A DNA stretch of 64,000 bases, taken from Marinobacter nauticus (GTDB lineage: Bacteria > Pseudomonadota > Gammaproteobacteria > Enterobacterales > Shewanellaceae). This document shows positions 54,717 through 64,000 of the stretch, piece by piece. Below the pieces are notes generated by a model that searched no databases, was not told where the DNA came from, and saw only the letters and a list, made by a program, of their open reading frames with translations. The stretch covers positions 1 to 64,000 of the forward strand of contig NZ_JAHVJZ010000009.1 in the NCBI RefSeq assembly GCF_019801015.1. Reading direction: 5' to 3'. Positions within the stretch are counted from its first letter, which is position 1; each line of letters starts with the position of its first letter. Both the position numbers and the translations under genes were made by a program.

Positions 54717-57563
54717 ATGGATAAGACGTACAACCCACAGTCGATTGAACAGCGCCACTATCAGCGCTGGGAAGAGGCGGGCTACTTCAAGCCCCACGGT
54801 GACACCAGCAAAGATCCTTACTGCATCATGATCCCGCCGCCGAACGTCACCGGCAGCCTGCACATGGGACACGCTTTCCAGGACACCATTATGGACACCC
54901 TGATCCGCTACCAGCGGATGCAGGGCAAGAACACCCTGTGGCAAGTGGGTACTGACCACGCCGGCATCGCCACCCAGATGGTGGTTGAGCGCAAACTGGC
55001 GGCTCAGGACATCACTCGTCAGCAGCTGGGTCGCGAAACCTTCATCGACAAGGTGTGGGAGTGGAAAGAGGAATCCGGCGGCACCATCACCCAACAGCTG
55101 CGCCGCATGGGCGCGTCCGTTGACTGGGACCGCGAGCGCTTCACCATGGACCCGGGCCTGTCCAAAGCGGTTCAGGAAGTGTTTGTCCGTCTGTACGAAG
55201 ATGACCTGATCTACCGCGGCAAGCGCCTGGTGAACTGGGACCCGAAACTCCACACCGCGATCTCCGATCTGGAAGTGGAGAACAAGGAAACCAAGGGCAA
55301 CATGTGGCACTTCCGCTATCCGCTGGCGGATGGCGTTAAGACCGCTGATGGCAAAGATTACATCGTGGTAGCGACCACCCGTCCGGAAACCATGCTGGGC
55401 GATACCGGTGTGGCCGTTAACCCGGAAGACCCGCGCTACCAGGACCTGATTGGCAAGCACCTGATCCTGCCTATCGTTAACCGTCGCATCCCCATCGTGG
55501 GCGACGAGCACGCTGACATGGAGAAGGGCACCGGCTGTGTGAAGATCACCCCGGCGCACGACTTCAACGACTACGAAGTGGGCAAGCGTCACGCCCTGCC
55601 GATGATCAACGTGCTGACCTTCAACGCGGACATCCGTGACGAAGCGGAAGTGCTCGACACCAACGGTGAAGCCTCCGACGCTTACTCCGCAGAACTGCCG
55701 GCGAAATACCACGGCATGGAGCGCTTTGCTGCCCGTAAAGCGATCGTGGCGGAGTTCGACGAGCTGGGCCTGCTGGACGAGATCAAAGATCACGACCTGA
55801 CCGTACCGTACGGCGACCGTGGCGGCGTGGTTATCGAGCCGATGCTGACCGACCAGTGGTACGTGCGTGTGGCCCCGCTGGCCCAGCCGGCCATCGAAGC
55901 GGTGGAGAACGGCGACATCCAGTTTGTGCCGAAGCAGTACGAGAACATGTACTTTGCCTGGATGCGCGACATTCAGGACTGGTGTATCTCCCGTCAGCTG
56001 TGGTGGGGTCACCGTATCCCGGCCTGGTACGACGAATCCGGCAAAGTGTACGTGGGCCGCGACGAAGCGGAAGTGCGTGCTGCCAACGGCCTGAGCGCCG
56101 ATGTGGTGCTGAGCCAGGACGAAGACGTACTGGACACCTGGTTCTCCTCCGCGCTGTGGACCTTCTCCACCCTGGGCTGGCCGGACAAAACCCCGGAGCT
56201 GGAGACCTTCCACCCCACTGACGTGCTGGTGACCGGTTTCGACATCATCTTCTTCTGGGTTGCCCGCATGATCATGATGACCATGCACTTCATCAAGGAT
56301 GAAGATGGCAAAGCCCAGGTGCCGTTTAAGACCGTCTACGTGACTGGCCTTATCCGGGACGAGCAGGGCCAGAAGATGTCCAAGTCCAAGGGCAACGTGC
56401 TGGACCCGCTGGACATGATCGACGGCATCGATCTGGAAACCCTGGTCGGCAAGCGCACCGGCAACATGATGCAGCCCCAGCTGGCGGCCAAGATTGAGAA
56501 GAGCACCCGCAAGCAGTTCCCGGACGGCATCTCCGCCCACGGTACTGATGCACTGCGCTTCACCCTGGCGGCGATGGCCTCCACCGGTCGTGACATCAAC
56601 TGGGACATGAACCGTCTGGAAGGTTACCGCAACTTCGCCAACAAGCTGTGGAATGCCAGCCGTTACGTGCTGATGAACACCGAAGAGCAGGACTGCGGCA
56701 AAGACGGCGGTGAGATGGAGCTGAGCCTGGCGGATCGCTGGATCCTGGCCCGCTTCAACGACACCGTGAAGCAGCTGCGCGAAGCGCTGGACGGCTACCG
56801 TTTCGACATCGCCGCCAACATCGCTTACGAGTTCACCTGGAACCAGTTCTGTGACTGGTACCTGGAGCTGACCAAGCCGGTGCTGCAGAACGGCACCGAA
56901 GCGCAGCAGCGTGGCACCCGCCACACCCTGCTGACCGTGCTGGAAGGCCTGCTGCGTGCCATGCACCCGCTGATGCCGTACATCACTGAAGAGATCTGGC
57001 AGACCGTGGCACCGATGATCGGCAAAGGTGGCGACACCATCATGCTGATGCCGTACCCGCAGTTTGACGAGGCACTGGTGAACGAATCCGCCAAGGCCGA
57101 GCTGGAGTGGATCAAACAGTTTATTGTGGCGGTTCGTAACGTCCGTGGTGAGCTGAACGTTGGCCCGTCCAAACCGCTGAACGTGCTGCTGAAGAACGCC
57201 GGCGAGCAGGAACTGGCCCGCATCGACGCCAACCGCATCATGCTGACCCGCCTGGCCAACCTGGAGTCCATCGAAGTGCTGGAGGGTGCGGCACCGATGT
57301 CCACCACCCAGATCATCGGTGAGATGGAGCTGCTGATCCCGATGGCCGGTCTGATTGACGTAGAGGCTGAACTGGCCCGTATCGACAAGCAGATCGCCAA
57401 GCTGGCTCAGGATGCTGACCGGGTTGAGAAGAAACTCTCCAACCAGGGTTTCCTGGCCAAGGCGCCGGAAGCGGTGGTGGCCAAAGAGCAGGCCAAGCTG
57501 GATGAAGCCAAGCGCGACATCGCCAAGCTGGAAGAGCAGAAGGTTCAGCTCAAGGCCCTGTAA
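54717..57563 (+). CDS. valS: Valyl-tRNA synthetase
   Basis: A 948-residue class Ia synthetase. HIGH motif [14 protein letters not shown] near residues 42-55, [12 protein letters not shown] near 553, editing domain between ~190 and 400, and a C-terminal coiled coil (residues ~880-948, Lys/Glu/Ala-rich, ending [12 protein letters not shown]). Length fits the E. coli enzyme (951). Confidence 0.98.
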   Translation: MDKTYNPQSIEQRHYQRWEEAGYFKPHGDTSKDPYCIMIPPPNVTGSLHMGHAFQDTIMDTLIRYQRMQGKNTLWQVGTDHAGIATQMVVERKLAAQDITRQQLGRETFIDKVWEWKEESGGTITQQLRRMGASVDWDRERFTMDPGLSKAVQEVFVRLYEDDLIYRGKRLVNWDPKLHTAISDLEVENKETKGNMWHFRYPLADGVKTADGKDYIVVATTRPETMLGDTGVAVNPEDPRYQDLIGKHLILPIVNRRIPIVGDEHADMEKGTGCVKITPAHDFNDYEVGKRHALPMINVLTFNADIRDEAEVLDTNGEASDAYSAELPAKYHGMERFAARKAIVAEFDELGLLDEIKDHDLTVPYGDRGGVVIEPMLTDQWYVRVAPLAQPAIEAVENGDIQFVPKQYENMYFAWMRDIQDWCISRQLWWGHRIPAWYDESGKVYVGRDEAEVRAANGLSADVVLSQDEDVLDTWFSSALWTFSTLGWPDKTPELETFHPTDVLVTGFDIIFFWVARMIMMTMHFIKDEDGKAQVPFKTVYVTGLIRDEQGQKMSKSKGNVLDPLDMIDGIDLETLVGKRTGNMMQPQLAAKIEKSTRKQFPDGISAHGTDALRFTLAAMASTGRDINWDMNRLEGYRNFANKLWNASRYVLMNTEEQDCGKDGGEMELSLADRWILARFNDTVKQLREALDGYRFDIAANIAYEFTWNQFCDWYLELTKPVLQNGTEAQQRGTRHTLLTVLEGLLRAMHPLMPYITEEIWQTVAPMIGKGGDTIMLMPYPQFDEALVNESAKAELEWIKQFIVAVRNVRGELNVGPSKPLNVLLKNAGEQELARIDANRIMLTRLANLESIEVLEGAAPMSTTQIIGEMELLIPMAGLIDVEAELARIDKQIAKLAQDADRVEKKLSNQGFLAKAPEAVVAKEQAKLDEAKRDIAKLEEQKVQLKAL

Positions 57564-57580
57564 GCCTGAGCGCGAACCCG

Positions 57581-57613
57581 AAAAAAAACCGCCCCATGTG
57601 GGCGGTTTTTTTA
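57581..57613. terminator. Bidirectional terminator
   Basis: AAAAAAAACCGCCC and GGGCGGTTTTTTT around CATGT. Shared by valS and the convergent nucleoside hydrolase gene. Confidence 0.92.
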
Positions 57614-57633
57614 TGCCAGTCGGAAACCGGTAC

Positions 57634-58596
57634 TCAGTCCAGAGACAGGATGGCGTCGCGGTAGAGTTGCAGCAGTCGCGGCTCATCCACATTGATGCAG
57701 ACGCTTTGGGCCGGGTGGGGGCTGAACTCGTCGTCGGCGTAGCAGAACGGGTCGAGCTTCTGCAGGGTCATGCCGATGGCCGGGCCGTCGCACACCACAC
57801 GCACCGGGCCGGAGCGGGTGGTGAACAGGGTCGGGTCGATCACGTAGGCCACCGCCGACGGGTCGTGGACGTGGCAACCGTCCAGTCCCAGCTTGTCGGA
57901 GTAGAACGCCAGATAGAAGCGGCTGACCTCGTGGATAAAGGCACCGGCTTTGCCGCCATCGGCCTTCAGAGCGTCGAGATACTCGCCGCTGAAAAACGCC
58001 TCGTGGGTGGCGTCGAGGCCAACGATGGTGACCGGCCAGCGGGCGGTGAATACGCGGTCGGCGGCGTCCGGGTCGTCGTGGATGTTGGCTTCGGCAAACG
58101 GCGCCACGTTGCCGTGGTGGCCGCGGGTGCCAAAGGCGCCGCCCATGATCACCACCTGCTTCACCTTGTCGGCGATGCCCGGGTCGTGCTGAAGGGCCAG
58201 CGCCAGGTTGGTCAGCGGGCCAACGGCCACCAGAGTGATTTCACCGGGCTGGGCATTAACTGTATCGCAGATGTAGCGGTAGGCAGGCCGCTCATCGATG
58301 TTGATGGGGGTGTCCGCCGGGGCGACCACATCGCCCATGGCGTGCTCACCGTGCACCACCACGGTCGGCCCGTTGGGGCTGCGACGCAGCGGGCCGGCCG
58401 CGCCCTGAACCACTTCCGCGCCGATATGGAACTTCTGATTGAGGAAGCAGGCGTTGCGGGTGCAGTCCTCAATGGTGCCGTTGCCGTATACGGTGGTGAT
58501 CGCTTTCAGCCTGATGGCCGGGTGGGCGTGGGCCAACAGCAGTGCCATGGCGTCGTCGATGCCGGGATCGGTATCGAAAATGATGGTCTCAGCCAT
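57634..58596 (-). CDS. Inosine/uridine-preferring nucleoside hydrolase
   Basis: A 320-residue nucleoside N-ribohydrolase. The calcium-binding DTDPGIDDAMALLLA is at residues ~8-22, VAVGPLTNLALAL is the second conserved stretch, VKQVVIMGGAF the third, and DATHEAFFS plus CHVHDPSAVAY line the active site (His in HVHDP). It splits ribonucleosides into base and ribose for salvage; RihA, B or C specificity cannot be told. The frame is open 61 codons upstream without a site. No transporter is adjacent. Confidence 0.92.
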   Translation of the reverse strand: MAETIIFDTDPGIDDAMALLLAHAHPAIRLKAITTVYGNGTIEDCTRNACFLNQKFHIGAEVVQGAAGPLRRSPNGPTVVVHGEHAMGDVVAPADTPINIDERPAYRYICDTVNAQPGEITLVAVGPLTNLALALQHDPGIADKVKQVVIMGGAFGTRGHHGNVAPFAEANIHDDPDAADRVFTARWPVTIVGLDATHEAFFSGEYLDALKADGGKAGAFIHEVSRFYLAFYSDKLGLDGCHVHDPSAVAYVIDPTLFTTRSGPVRVVCDGPAIGMTLQKLDPFCYADDEFSPHPAQSVCINVDEPRLLQLYRDAILSLD

Positions 58597-58682
58597 CTTG
58601 ATCTCTCTTTTTCTGGAGGGGGGAGAAAGTATGGCAGAGAGTGGGAATCGGCGGCTGTGATCCTGACCGCAACCGCAGCCAC

Positions 58683-58710
58683 AAAAAAGCGCCCCGAAGG
58701 GCGCTAAAGA
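58683..58710 (-). terminator. Terminator behind the subtilase gene
   Basis: On the minus strand AGCGCCC and GGGGCGCT flank TTC and are followed by TTTTTTGT. It lies 20 bases after the subtilase stop and upstream of the nucleoside hydrolase gene. Confidence 0.85.
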
Positions 58711-58730
58711 CATGGTTGGAAAAGAAAAGT

Positions 58731-61700
58731 TCAGCGACGTCGGCCCAGTGCCAGGCCCATCAGCAGCAGGGCGAACCAACCCAGACTGCCGCTGTCGCTG
58801 CTGCCACCCGGTGCCGGTGTCGGCTCAGCGGCCAGGTTAAGGGTGGCCACCACCGGCAGACTGGTGCCGGACTCGGTGGTCACCACCAGTGCCAGCTCCG
58901 CCACGGCGTCGTCACTCAGGGCCGGAACGGTGACGCTCAGGGTCATGCCGTCGCTGCCGCTCAGGTCCAGTGCCGGGCCGGAGATTTGCTGCCACTGGTA
59001 GCTCAGGGTTTCCCCTTCACCACCGGCGCTGCCTTCGGCGCTCAGCTCAACCGTGGCCGGGCTTTGCACCTCAAGAGTGAGCTCGGTTTCGCCGTTGATC
59101 AGCGCGGTGGGACGGCCCGCCACGGTGACCACATCGGCGCTGTCGGTGACCGCCTCGGCGTCATTAACCTGATGGCTCAGGCTCAGGGCCAGTTCGCTGG
59201 CGCTGACCACTGCGGTGGTGTCCACCACCAGAGTCAGGGTCTGACTGCTGCCCGCGGCGGCCTGCACCACGTTCCAGCTTACCTGACTGCCGTCCACGTC
59301 CGCGCCTTCCGCGCTGGCCACGGCAAAGCCCTGAGGCAGAGTGGTGGTCAGGCTGTAGTGGCGATCCAGCGCGCCGGGATTGGCCATCAGCTCGATGCTG
59401 TAGGTTACCGGCTCGCCCGCTTTCACTTCGGTGTTGTCGACGCTCAGGGTCACGTCATCGGCGCCACGATGCAGCTCAAACTGCACAGTGCCGACGTTGT
59501 CCGGCAGGTCCGGGTGGGTGCCGATGGTGAAGGCGCCGTAATAGACGTCGCCGGCTTCCATCGGTTCGTTCCAGTGCAGGTCCACCGCGAACGGCTCATT
59601 GGGGCCAACGCTGTCCGGCGCGCTCAGGCTGAAGTTGCCTTCCGCCTTGCCCACTTTGCCGACGGCCACGGTGTGGCGGTCCCACACCCCTTCGCCAGTA
59701 CCGGCAAAGTTGTGCACCACCACCAGATAGCTGCCCGGCATCGGGTTTTCCACCACACAGGACTCCTGGCTGTCGACCCGACCGCTGATGCAGATGGCGT
59801 TGTTCAGCTCGATCTGCGACGGCTCGCCGTTAAGGTCAGCATCCCGGACCACGTAGAGGTCCAGATCCGGCGCTTCGGCGTCGGTGATCCAGGCGGACAA
59901 CAGACGGGTGTCCGCATTGGTGCTGATGGCAACGGTGTGGACGTTATCCAGATCATTCACCGGCAGGGTGGGGCTGTCGTCACCCAGCAGCTCGGCGCTG
60001 TGCAGGCCCACTTTGGTGATGCCATACGGTGTCAGCTGCAGGTTGTCGCTGCCGATGGAGGTGAAGCCTTCCATCCGGTGGGTATCGGCATCGCGGTGCG
60101 CGGCAATGACCGGGCCACGGCTGTCCGGGTCCGGCACCGGTGCGCTGCCACCGGCGAAGTTCACGGCGGCAGTCAGGTGCTGCACCGGCAGGCCGCTGCT
60201 GGTCATCAGAATGCGACCAAACACCCACTCGGAGGCCAGCGCGTCATTGACCGTGGCGGTCAGGGTCAGCTCCTGGCTTTCTCCCGCCTGCAGGGTAAAG
60301 CTGGCGGGGGAGACGGTCAGGTCAAATCCGGCGGTCTGCAGGTCGGCGCTGGTGGTCCAGCTGCCGCTGGTGGTGGCGGTGACGGTGCGGGTCCAGCTGC
60401 AGGCGATTACGCAGTTCAGGCCCACCATGGAGGGCAGGTTGAGGCTGGCCGGATCGCCGCCCTGATCTGGGTCGGCCGCCAGATACTCGGCTTCGGAGAT
60501 GCCCATCAACAGGCCCGCCTTCACCGCTTCCGCCACCTGGATGCGGCCAGTGCCGGCATCGAACGGGGTGGACGGGGTTTTCACGCCGTCATAATCGTCG
60601 TCGGTGTAGGTGTTGGTGTTGGCGGTGGTCATCAGGGCCGATTGCACTTCGGCCGGGCTCCAGTCCGGACGCAGTGAGGCCACCAGCGCCAGTGCACCGG
60701 CCACGTGAGGGCTGGCCATGGAGGTGCCGCTCATGTAGGTGTACTCCGGCGGCTGGGCGTCGACATAGGGCCACTCGGTGGTGTGGGCCGCCATGATGTC
60801 CACGCCCGGGGCGGCCAGATCCGGCGCCAGGGCGCTGGGGAACGGCAGGTTGGGGCCACGGGAGGTGAAGTCGCCGGCGATGTCGCCCAGCTCCGGGTCT
60901 TTCACCATGCTGGCGGCACCAATGGTGGCCTGATGGCCCTCACCGCTGGCGAGCCAGTTGAGCAGGGACTCGCCGTCGGTGGCGCTGAGCTGAATGGCGG
61001 GCAGGGTGTGCAGGTCCGCTTCCACGTTGGCGGCACCGCCGTCCACGTTGACCAGCACCAGACCACCGGCGCCACCGGCCAGCACGTTGCGGCCTTTCTC
61101 TACCCGGGCGATGTCGCCCCGGCGGCAGACCACGATCTCACCGTTAAAGGTGTTGTCCGCAAACGGGCTGTTGCAGTCGCCGTCACCGAAGCTGGCGGCA
61201 TCGACGATGGCACCGCTGTAGCCCAGGGTGGCGCCTTTGCCGTCCAGTGGGCTCAGGGTGGTGTCACCGCCGCTGAAGCCGCTCAGTTGCTTGTCACTGA
61301 AGGCGCGGTCGTGGGTGTAGGCGGCGACCGTCGTGATCCACGGGGCGTTGCCCGGGGCCCCGACGGTTTCCGGACCGGGGCCGCTGTTGCCGGCCGAAGT
61401 GGCGACATGGATGCCGGCCACACGGGCGTTCAGGAAGGCCAGTGAGTCGGTGGCCTGCCACGGGCTGTCGGCTCCGCCGCCGACGGAGTAGTTGATCACG
61501 TCCACGCCATTCTCGATGGCGTGTTCCAGGGCCAGGATGGTCAGGTCCGGGAAGCAGCCGCCGTCGGCGCCGGCCGGCAGACACACCTGGTAGGATACGA
61601 TGTTGGCGCGGGGAGCGACGCCGCTGATGGCGGGCATGCGGAACTGGGCCAGATCGCCAATCACGTTGTAGATGGGCAGATCGGTCAGCGGGTTACCGGC

Positions 61701-62534
61701 GGCGGTGGAGGCCACGTGAGTGCCGTGGCCGTGCATGTCCCAGCCGGTTTCGATGATTTCCGGGCGGTCAAACCCTTCCACGGTTTCCGCCGGGTACCAG
61801 GTGCGCATCTCCGGGTAGCTGACCACGCCGATCAGTTTGTCGTTACAGAGCCAGTCGTGGGCCAGACAGTCGCCGAGATAGACGCCGCTGCCCAGCGGGT
61901 TGGTGTGCACGTAGCCATCGTTGGCTTCGGCGGTGAAGGAGGGGTGGTCAGCATCGATGCCGGTATCGATGATGCCGACAATGATGCCTTCGCCCTTGGT
62001 GGGCAGGTCACTGTCCTGTCCCTGCCACAGCTTGTCGGCGCCGATGAACTCCGGGCCGGAATCGGTGTGCAGCTGGTGCAGGGTGACCTTGTCGAGGCGG
62101 GTCACGGATTTGTGGCGGCGCAGCTGTTCGGCTTCCGCTTCGCTCAGGCGCACGGTGGCGGCGTTGAGCACGGTGCCGTATTCGTTTTCAAAGCGCAGGG
62201 CGCGGCCCAGGGTTTGGTTGAGATGCTGGCGGGCGGTTTCCCGATCCTGCGCCAGACGGGCCAGGTATTGCTGGCTGGCAGGGGCCTTGACGTTAAGACG
62301 GCCGCCGCTCTGGTTCATGGAGTGGATCCCCACGCTTTGCAGGGACTGGGCGGCCACGGCCAGTGGCTCGCCCTGAAAGTGGATAAAGTACAGGTCACTG
62401 ATGTCGCGCTGCCGGGCTTTCAGGGTGACGGCGGGCATCACCGGCTCCGGACGGGCCTGATAGGGTAAGGGGCTGTCAGTGGCGGCGGCACCGGTTGAAG
62501 CGATCAGGCCGGCCAATAGGGTGAGTCTGAACAC
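58731..62534 (-). CDS. S8-family subtilase with PA insert and GlyGly-CTERM tail
   Basis: A 1267-residue secreted serine peptidase. Order: signal peptide (1-~18), inhibitor I9-type propeptide (~45-155), S8 catalytic domain with Asp190 (GIIDTGIDADHP), His270 (HGHGTHVAS), Asn383 (ATSAGNSGPG) and Ser605 (SGTSMASPH), a PA domain inserted at ~435-545, then beta-sandwich repeats. It ends GSSDSGSLGWFALLLMGLAL plus GRRR, a GlyGly-CTERM sorting signal cut by rhombosortase. Start GTG at 62534 with AAGGAG 7 bases away; the longer frame to 62609 lacks a site. Likely cell-surface or released peptidase, exported by type II secretion. Confidence 0.93.
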   Translation of the reverse strand: MFRLTLLAGLIASTGAAATDSPLPYQARPEPVMPAVTLKARQRDISDLYFIHFQGEPLAVAAQSLQSVGIHSMNQSGGRLNVKAPASQQYLARLAQDRETARQHLNQTLGRALRFENEYGTVLNAATVRLSEAEAEQLRRHKSVTRLDKVTLHQLHTDSGPEFIGADKLWQGQDSDLPTKGEGIIVGIIDTGIDADHPSFTAEANDGYVHTNPLGSGVYLGDCLAHDWLCNDKLIGVVSYPEMRTWYPAETVEGFDRPEIIETGWDMHGHGTHVASTAAGNPLTDLPIYNVIGDLAQFRMPAISGVAPRANIVSYQVCLPAGADGGCFPDLTILALEHAIENGVDVINYSVGGGADSPWQATDSLAFLNARVAGIHVATSAGNSGPGPETVGAPGNAPWITTVAAYTHDRAFSDKQLSGFSGGDTTLSPLDGKGATLGYSGAIVDAASFGDGDCNSPFADNTFNGEIVVCRRGDIARVEKGRNVLAGGAGGLVLVNVDGGAANVEADLHTLPAIQLSATDGESLLNWLASGEGHQATIGAASMVKDPELGDIAGDFTSRGPNLPFPSALAPDLAAPGVDIMAAHTTEWPYVDAQPPEYTYMSGTSMASPHVAGALALVASLRPDWSPAEVQSALMTTANTNTYTDDDYDGVKTPSTPFDAGTGRIQVAEAVKAGLLMGISEAEYLAADPDQGGDPASLNLPSMVGLNCVIACSWTRTVTATTSGSWTTSADLQTAGFDLTVSPASFTLQAGESQELTLTATVNDALASEWVFGRILMTSSGLPVQHLTAAVNFAGGSAPVPDPDSRGPVIAAHRDADTHRMEGFTSIGSDNLQLTPYGITKVGLHSAELLGDDSPTLPVNDLDNVHTVAISTNADTRLLSAWITDAEAPDLDLYVVRDADLNGEPSQIELNNAICISGRVDSQESCVVENPMPGSYLVVVHNFAGTGEGVWDRHTVAVGKVGKAEGNFSLSAPDSVGPNEPFAVDLHWNEPMEAGDVYYGAFTIGTHPDLPDNVGTVQFELHRGADDVTLSVDNTEVKAGEPVTYSIELMANPGALDRHYSLTTTLPQGFAVASAEGADVDGSQVSWNVVQAAAGSSQTLTLVVDTTAVVSASELALSLSHQVNDAEAVTDSADVVTVAGRPTALINGETELTLEVQSPATVELSAEGSAGGEGETLSYQWQQISGPALDLSGSDGMTLSVTVPALSDDAVAELALVVTTESGTSLPVVATLNLAAEPTPAPGGSSDSGSLGWFALLLMGLALGRRR

Positions 62535-62562
62535 AGCATGACTCCTTCTTGTTATGCAGAGA

Positions 62563-62612
62563 AGAAAAAGGGGGTGCCGGAGGAGGGTTTTACCAGGGCG
62601 TTCCGGCACCCC
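62563..62612 (-). terminator. Terminator behind the second GlyGly-CTERM gene
   Basis: On the minus strand GGGGTGCCGGA pairs with TCCGGCACCCC around a ~20-base loop and is followed by CTTTTTCTTC. It separates the two GlyGly-CTERM genes. Confidence 0.75.
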
Positions 62613-62628
62613 AATTCAGGTTTGCGCG

Positions 62629-64000
62629 TTACTTACGACGACGCAGCATCAGCCAGGCCAGCAGCGGCAGGCCAAAGCCCAGGCTGCCGCTGTCTTCCGG
62701 CGCGCCTTCGATGCTCAGGCTCATCGCTTCGCTGGTGCTGTTTTCACCGTCCGTGGCGGTCACGGTGGCGGTGAATTCACCCGCTTCGGTCACGGTACCG
62801 GTAACCATCTGGCTGCTGGCGTCGAAGCTCAGGCCGGCAGGCAGCCCATCAACGCTCAGGCTGACCATGTCGCCGTCGGCGTCACTGAACAGGCCGGCCA
62901 GAGACACTTCCACCGTGTCGCCCTGGGTGGCGCTGACGCTGGGCATTGCACCCATCAGCACGGGGGCGAGGTCGTTGACGTTGGTGACGTCGACCATCAC
63001 GTCCACTACCGGGGTGATGTCGTTGCCCTGACGAGTCTGCACCTGCAGCACAAAGTTGCTGAGGTTCTCGTAATCCAGCGCGGCGGCGTTGTTGACGGTT
63101 ACCACGCCGTCGACGGAGACGGACACCGGGTTACCGGGGATGGCGGACACCATCTGGAACTCGAACGGGGAGTAGGAATCCTCGTTGTAGGCACCAATGG
63201 CGAAGAAGCCGTTTTTGTCCGCTTCGAGCTGGCCGATGACGGTGCCGGAGGCGGTGTTTTCTTCAACGCTGAAGTGCTGGCCTTCCTTGACGGAGGCCAC
63301 CAGACCCAGCGTCGGCTGGGACTCGGCCCACAGTGACATGTCGCTGTTGAGGCTCATCAGCATAAAGTCCGCCGGGTTACAGCCGTCGCCGCCTCCGATG
63401 CCCACACCGCCACAATTGGCGTCTTTCTGGGCATAGAGCATGGCGCTTTCACCGGGGGCCAGCTCCAGCACCGGGCTCCACTCATCGCCCTCCACACCTT
63501 CAGCGTCGATGCGGTTCATCTTCACTTCGGCGGTGCCGTAGGTGGTCATCTCCACCTCCTGGCCGGTAAACCAGTCAAAGTAGGTGGAGGTGACTTCGCG
63601 GCCCCACTTAGTGGGGTTGTACTGAACGATGGGATCGCCGTAGTCCGGAAAGGCGTCACGGTCGCTGGAGAAGATAAAGCCCATGTGCTGGTCGAAATCT
63701 TCCGGGCTGTCCACCTCGTGGTGATACATGTCTTCCAGACAGAACTGGGCCACTACGTTGCTGCTGCCGGGCGTAAAGTAGGCAGGCAGAGACGCCGTGG
63801 TGTAACGGCCTGTGGGGTTGGACGGGTCGTACGCCACGTTCAGGTTGATGATGGTGGTATAGGGCTGGCCGTTCTCATCCAGAGTGACCCAGCCGTAGCC
63901 GATCCAATCTTCGTCCATCAGGTAGGGGGAGTACTGCACGCCTTTATCCAGCTCGTACATCTCGACGATGCTTTCGGAGTAGAGCTCGAAGTAGAACAGG
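62629..64000 (-). CDS. Secreted protein with GlyGly-CTERM tail (partial, 5' end outside window)
   Basis: The frame is open through the window edge, so the N-terminal part is missing; 457 residues are visible. The far C-terminus reads GAPEDSGSLGFGLPLLAWLM plus LRRRK, a GlyGly-CTERM signal of the same type as the neighbouring subtilase. Before it are cadherin/Ig-like sandwich domains (VPALIMG-like: VLMGAMPSVSATQGDTVEV, SVDGLPAGLSFDASSQMVTG). A Cys pair (NCGGVGIGGGDGCNP) may form a disulphide. The upstream part probably belongs to a second S8 peptidase, but no catalytic motif is inside the window. An internal ATG at 63960 is not a likely true start. Confidence 0.75.
   Translation of the reverse strand, partial: LFYFELYSESIVEMYELDKGVQYSPYLMDEDWIGYGWVTLDENGQPYTTIINLNVAYDPSNPTGRYTTASLPAYFTPGSSNVVAQFCLEDMYHHEVDSPEDFDQHMGFIFSSDRDAFPDYGDPIVQYNPTKWGREVTSTYFDWFTGQEVEMTTYGTAEVKMNRIDAEGVEGDEWSPVLELAPGESAMLYAQKDANCGGVGIGGGDGCNPADFMLMSLNSDMSLWAESQPTLGLVASVKEGQHFSVEENTASGTVIGQLEADKNGFFAIGAYNEDSYSPFEFQMVSAIPGNPVSVSVDGVVTVNNAAALDYENLSNFVLQVQTRQGNDITPVVDVMVDVTNVNDLAPVLMGAMPSVSATQGDTVEVSLAGLFSDADGDMVSLSVDGLPAGLSFDASSQMVTGTVTEAGEFTATVTATDGENSTSEAMSLSIEGAPEDSGSLGFGLPLLAWLMLRRRK

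Noticed and set aside
54699-57692. 997-codon open frame antisense to valS
   Set aside because: Longest shadow in the window; it mirrors valS codons and has no start signal or domain.
58641-60677. 678-codon open frame antisense to the subtilase
   Set aside because: Starts inside a terminator and mirrors the subtilase frame; no motifs.

Overview
The window is a chromosomal segment of a Gram-negative gammaproteobacterium with a GC-rich, housekeeping-dense genome. The gene content and order fit a marine member of the Alteromonadales; the two GlyGly-CTERM proteins, the S46 peptidase, the 367-residue PurC and yqeY sitting between rpsU and dnaG point towards Ferrimonas or Shewanella relatives. Genus assignment is inference; no database could be searched.

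Layout. 1-0.73 kb: the 3' end of a 23S rRNA followed by three tandem 5S rRNA genes, each with its own terminator. 0.87-8.4 kb: a BamA/TamA-type outer-membrane barrel, an S46 dipeptidyl-peptidase, dnaB, alr, an exported protein of unknown function and yjbQ. 8.7-14.2 kb: a complete oppABCDF oligopeptide importer. 14.3-19.4 kb: an FMO-like flavoprotein, a YdcH-family protein, purC, dusA and, downstream of dusA, a cluster of four tiny envelope genes behind what reads as a sigma-54 promoter with an upstream palindrome. 19.4-23.7 kb: an enoyl-CoA hydratase relative, a copper chaperone with a seven-histidine tail, a DUF2333 protein, a TIGR04219-type barrel and tolC. 23.9-33.8 kb: nudF-yqiB-cpdA-yqiA-parE, a PQQ-type sugar dehydrogenase homologue, parC, a CAT-fold acyltransferase, plsC and rraB. 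33.8-34.3 kb and 46.05-46.48 kb: two copies of a roughly 430 bp non-coding, RNA-like dispersed element. 34.35-37.8 kb: a signalling pair (REC-CheC and PAS-GGDEF), a GNAT enzyme, a small Arg-rich protein and an enoyl-CoA hydratase relative. 37.9-42.3 kb: the macromolecular synthesis operon rpsU-yqeY-dnaG-rpoD. 42.5-47.7 kb: tsaD, plsY, folB-folK, uppP, cca. 47.8-50.2 kb: gspA-gspB. 50.2-57.6 kb: lptFG divergent from pepA-holC-valS. 57.6-64 kb: a nucleoside hydrolase, a 1267-residue subtilase and the 3' part of a second GlyGly-CTERM protein cut by the window edge.

Most of the segment is core genome, and its order matches several E. coli neighbourhoods (dusA-psp gene-dnaB-alr-yjbQ; tolC-nudF-yqiB-cpdA-yqiA-parE; rpoD-dnaG-rpsU/tsaD; lptFG/pepA-holC-valS). 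No prophage, CRISPR array or intact transposase gene was seen. The items most worth a second look are (1) the two-copy structured element, whose terminal hairpins and placement directly behind rho-independent terminators resemble a non-autonomous IS200/IS605-type element carrying an RNA; (2) the sigma-54-type psp-like micro-operon behind dusA; and (3) a tandem pair of hairpins with a compensatory base-pair change between rpsU and tsaD.
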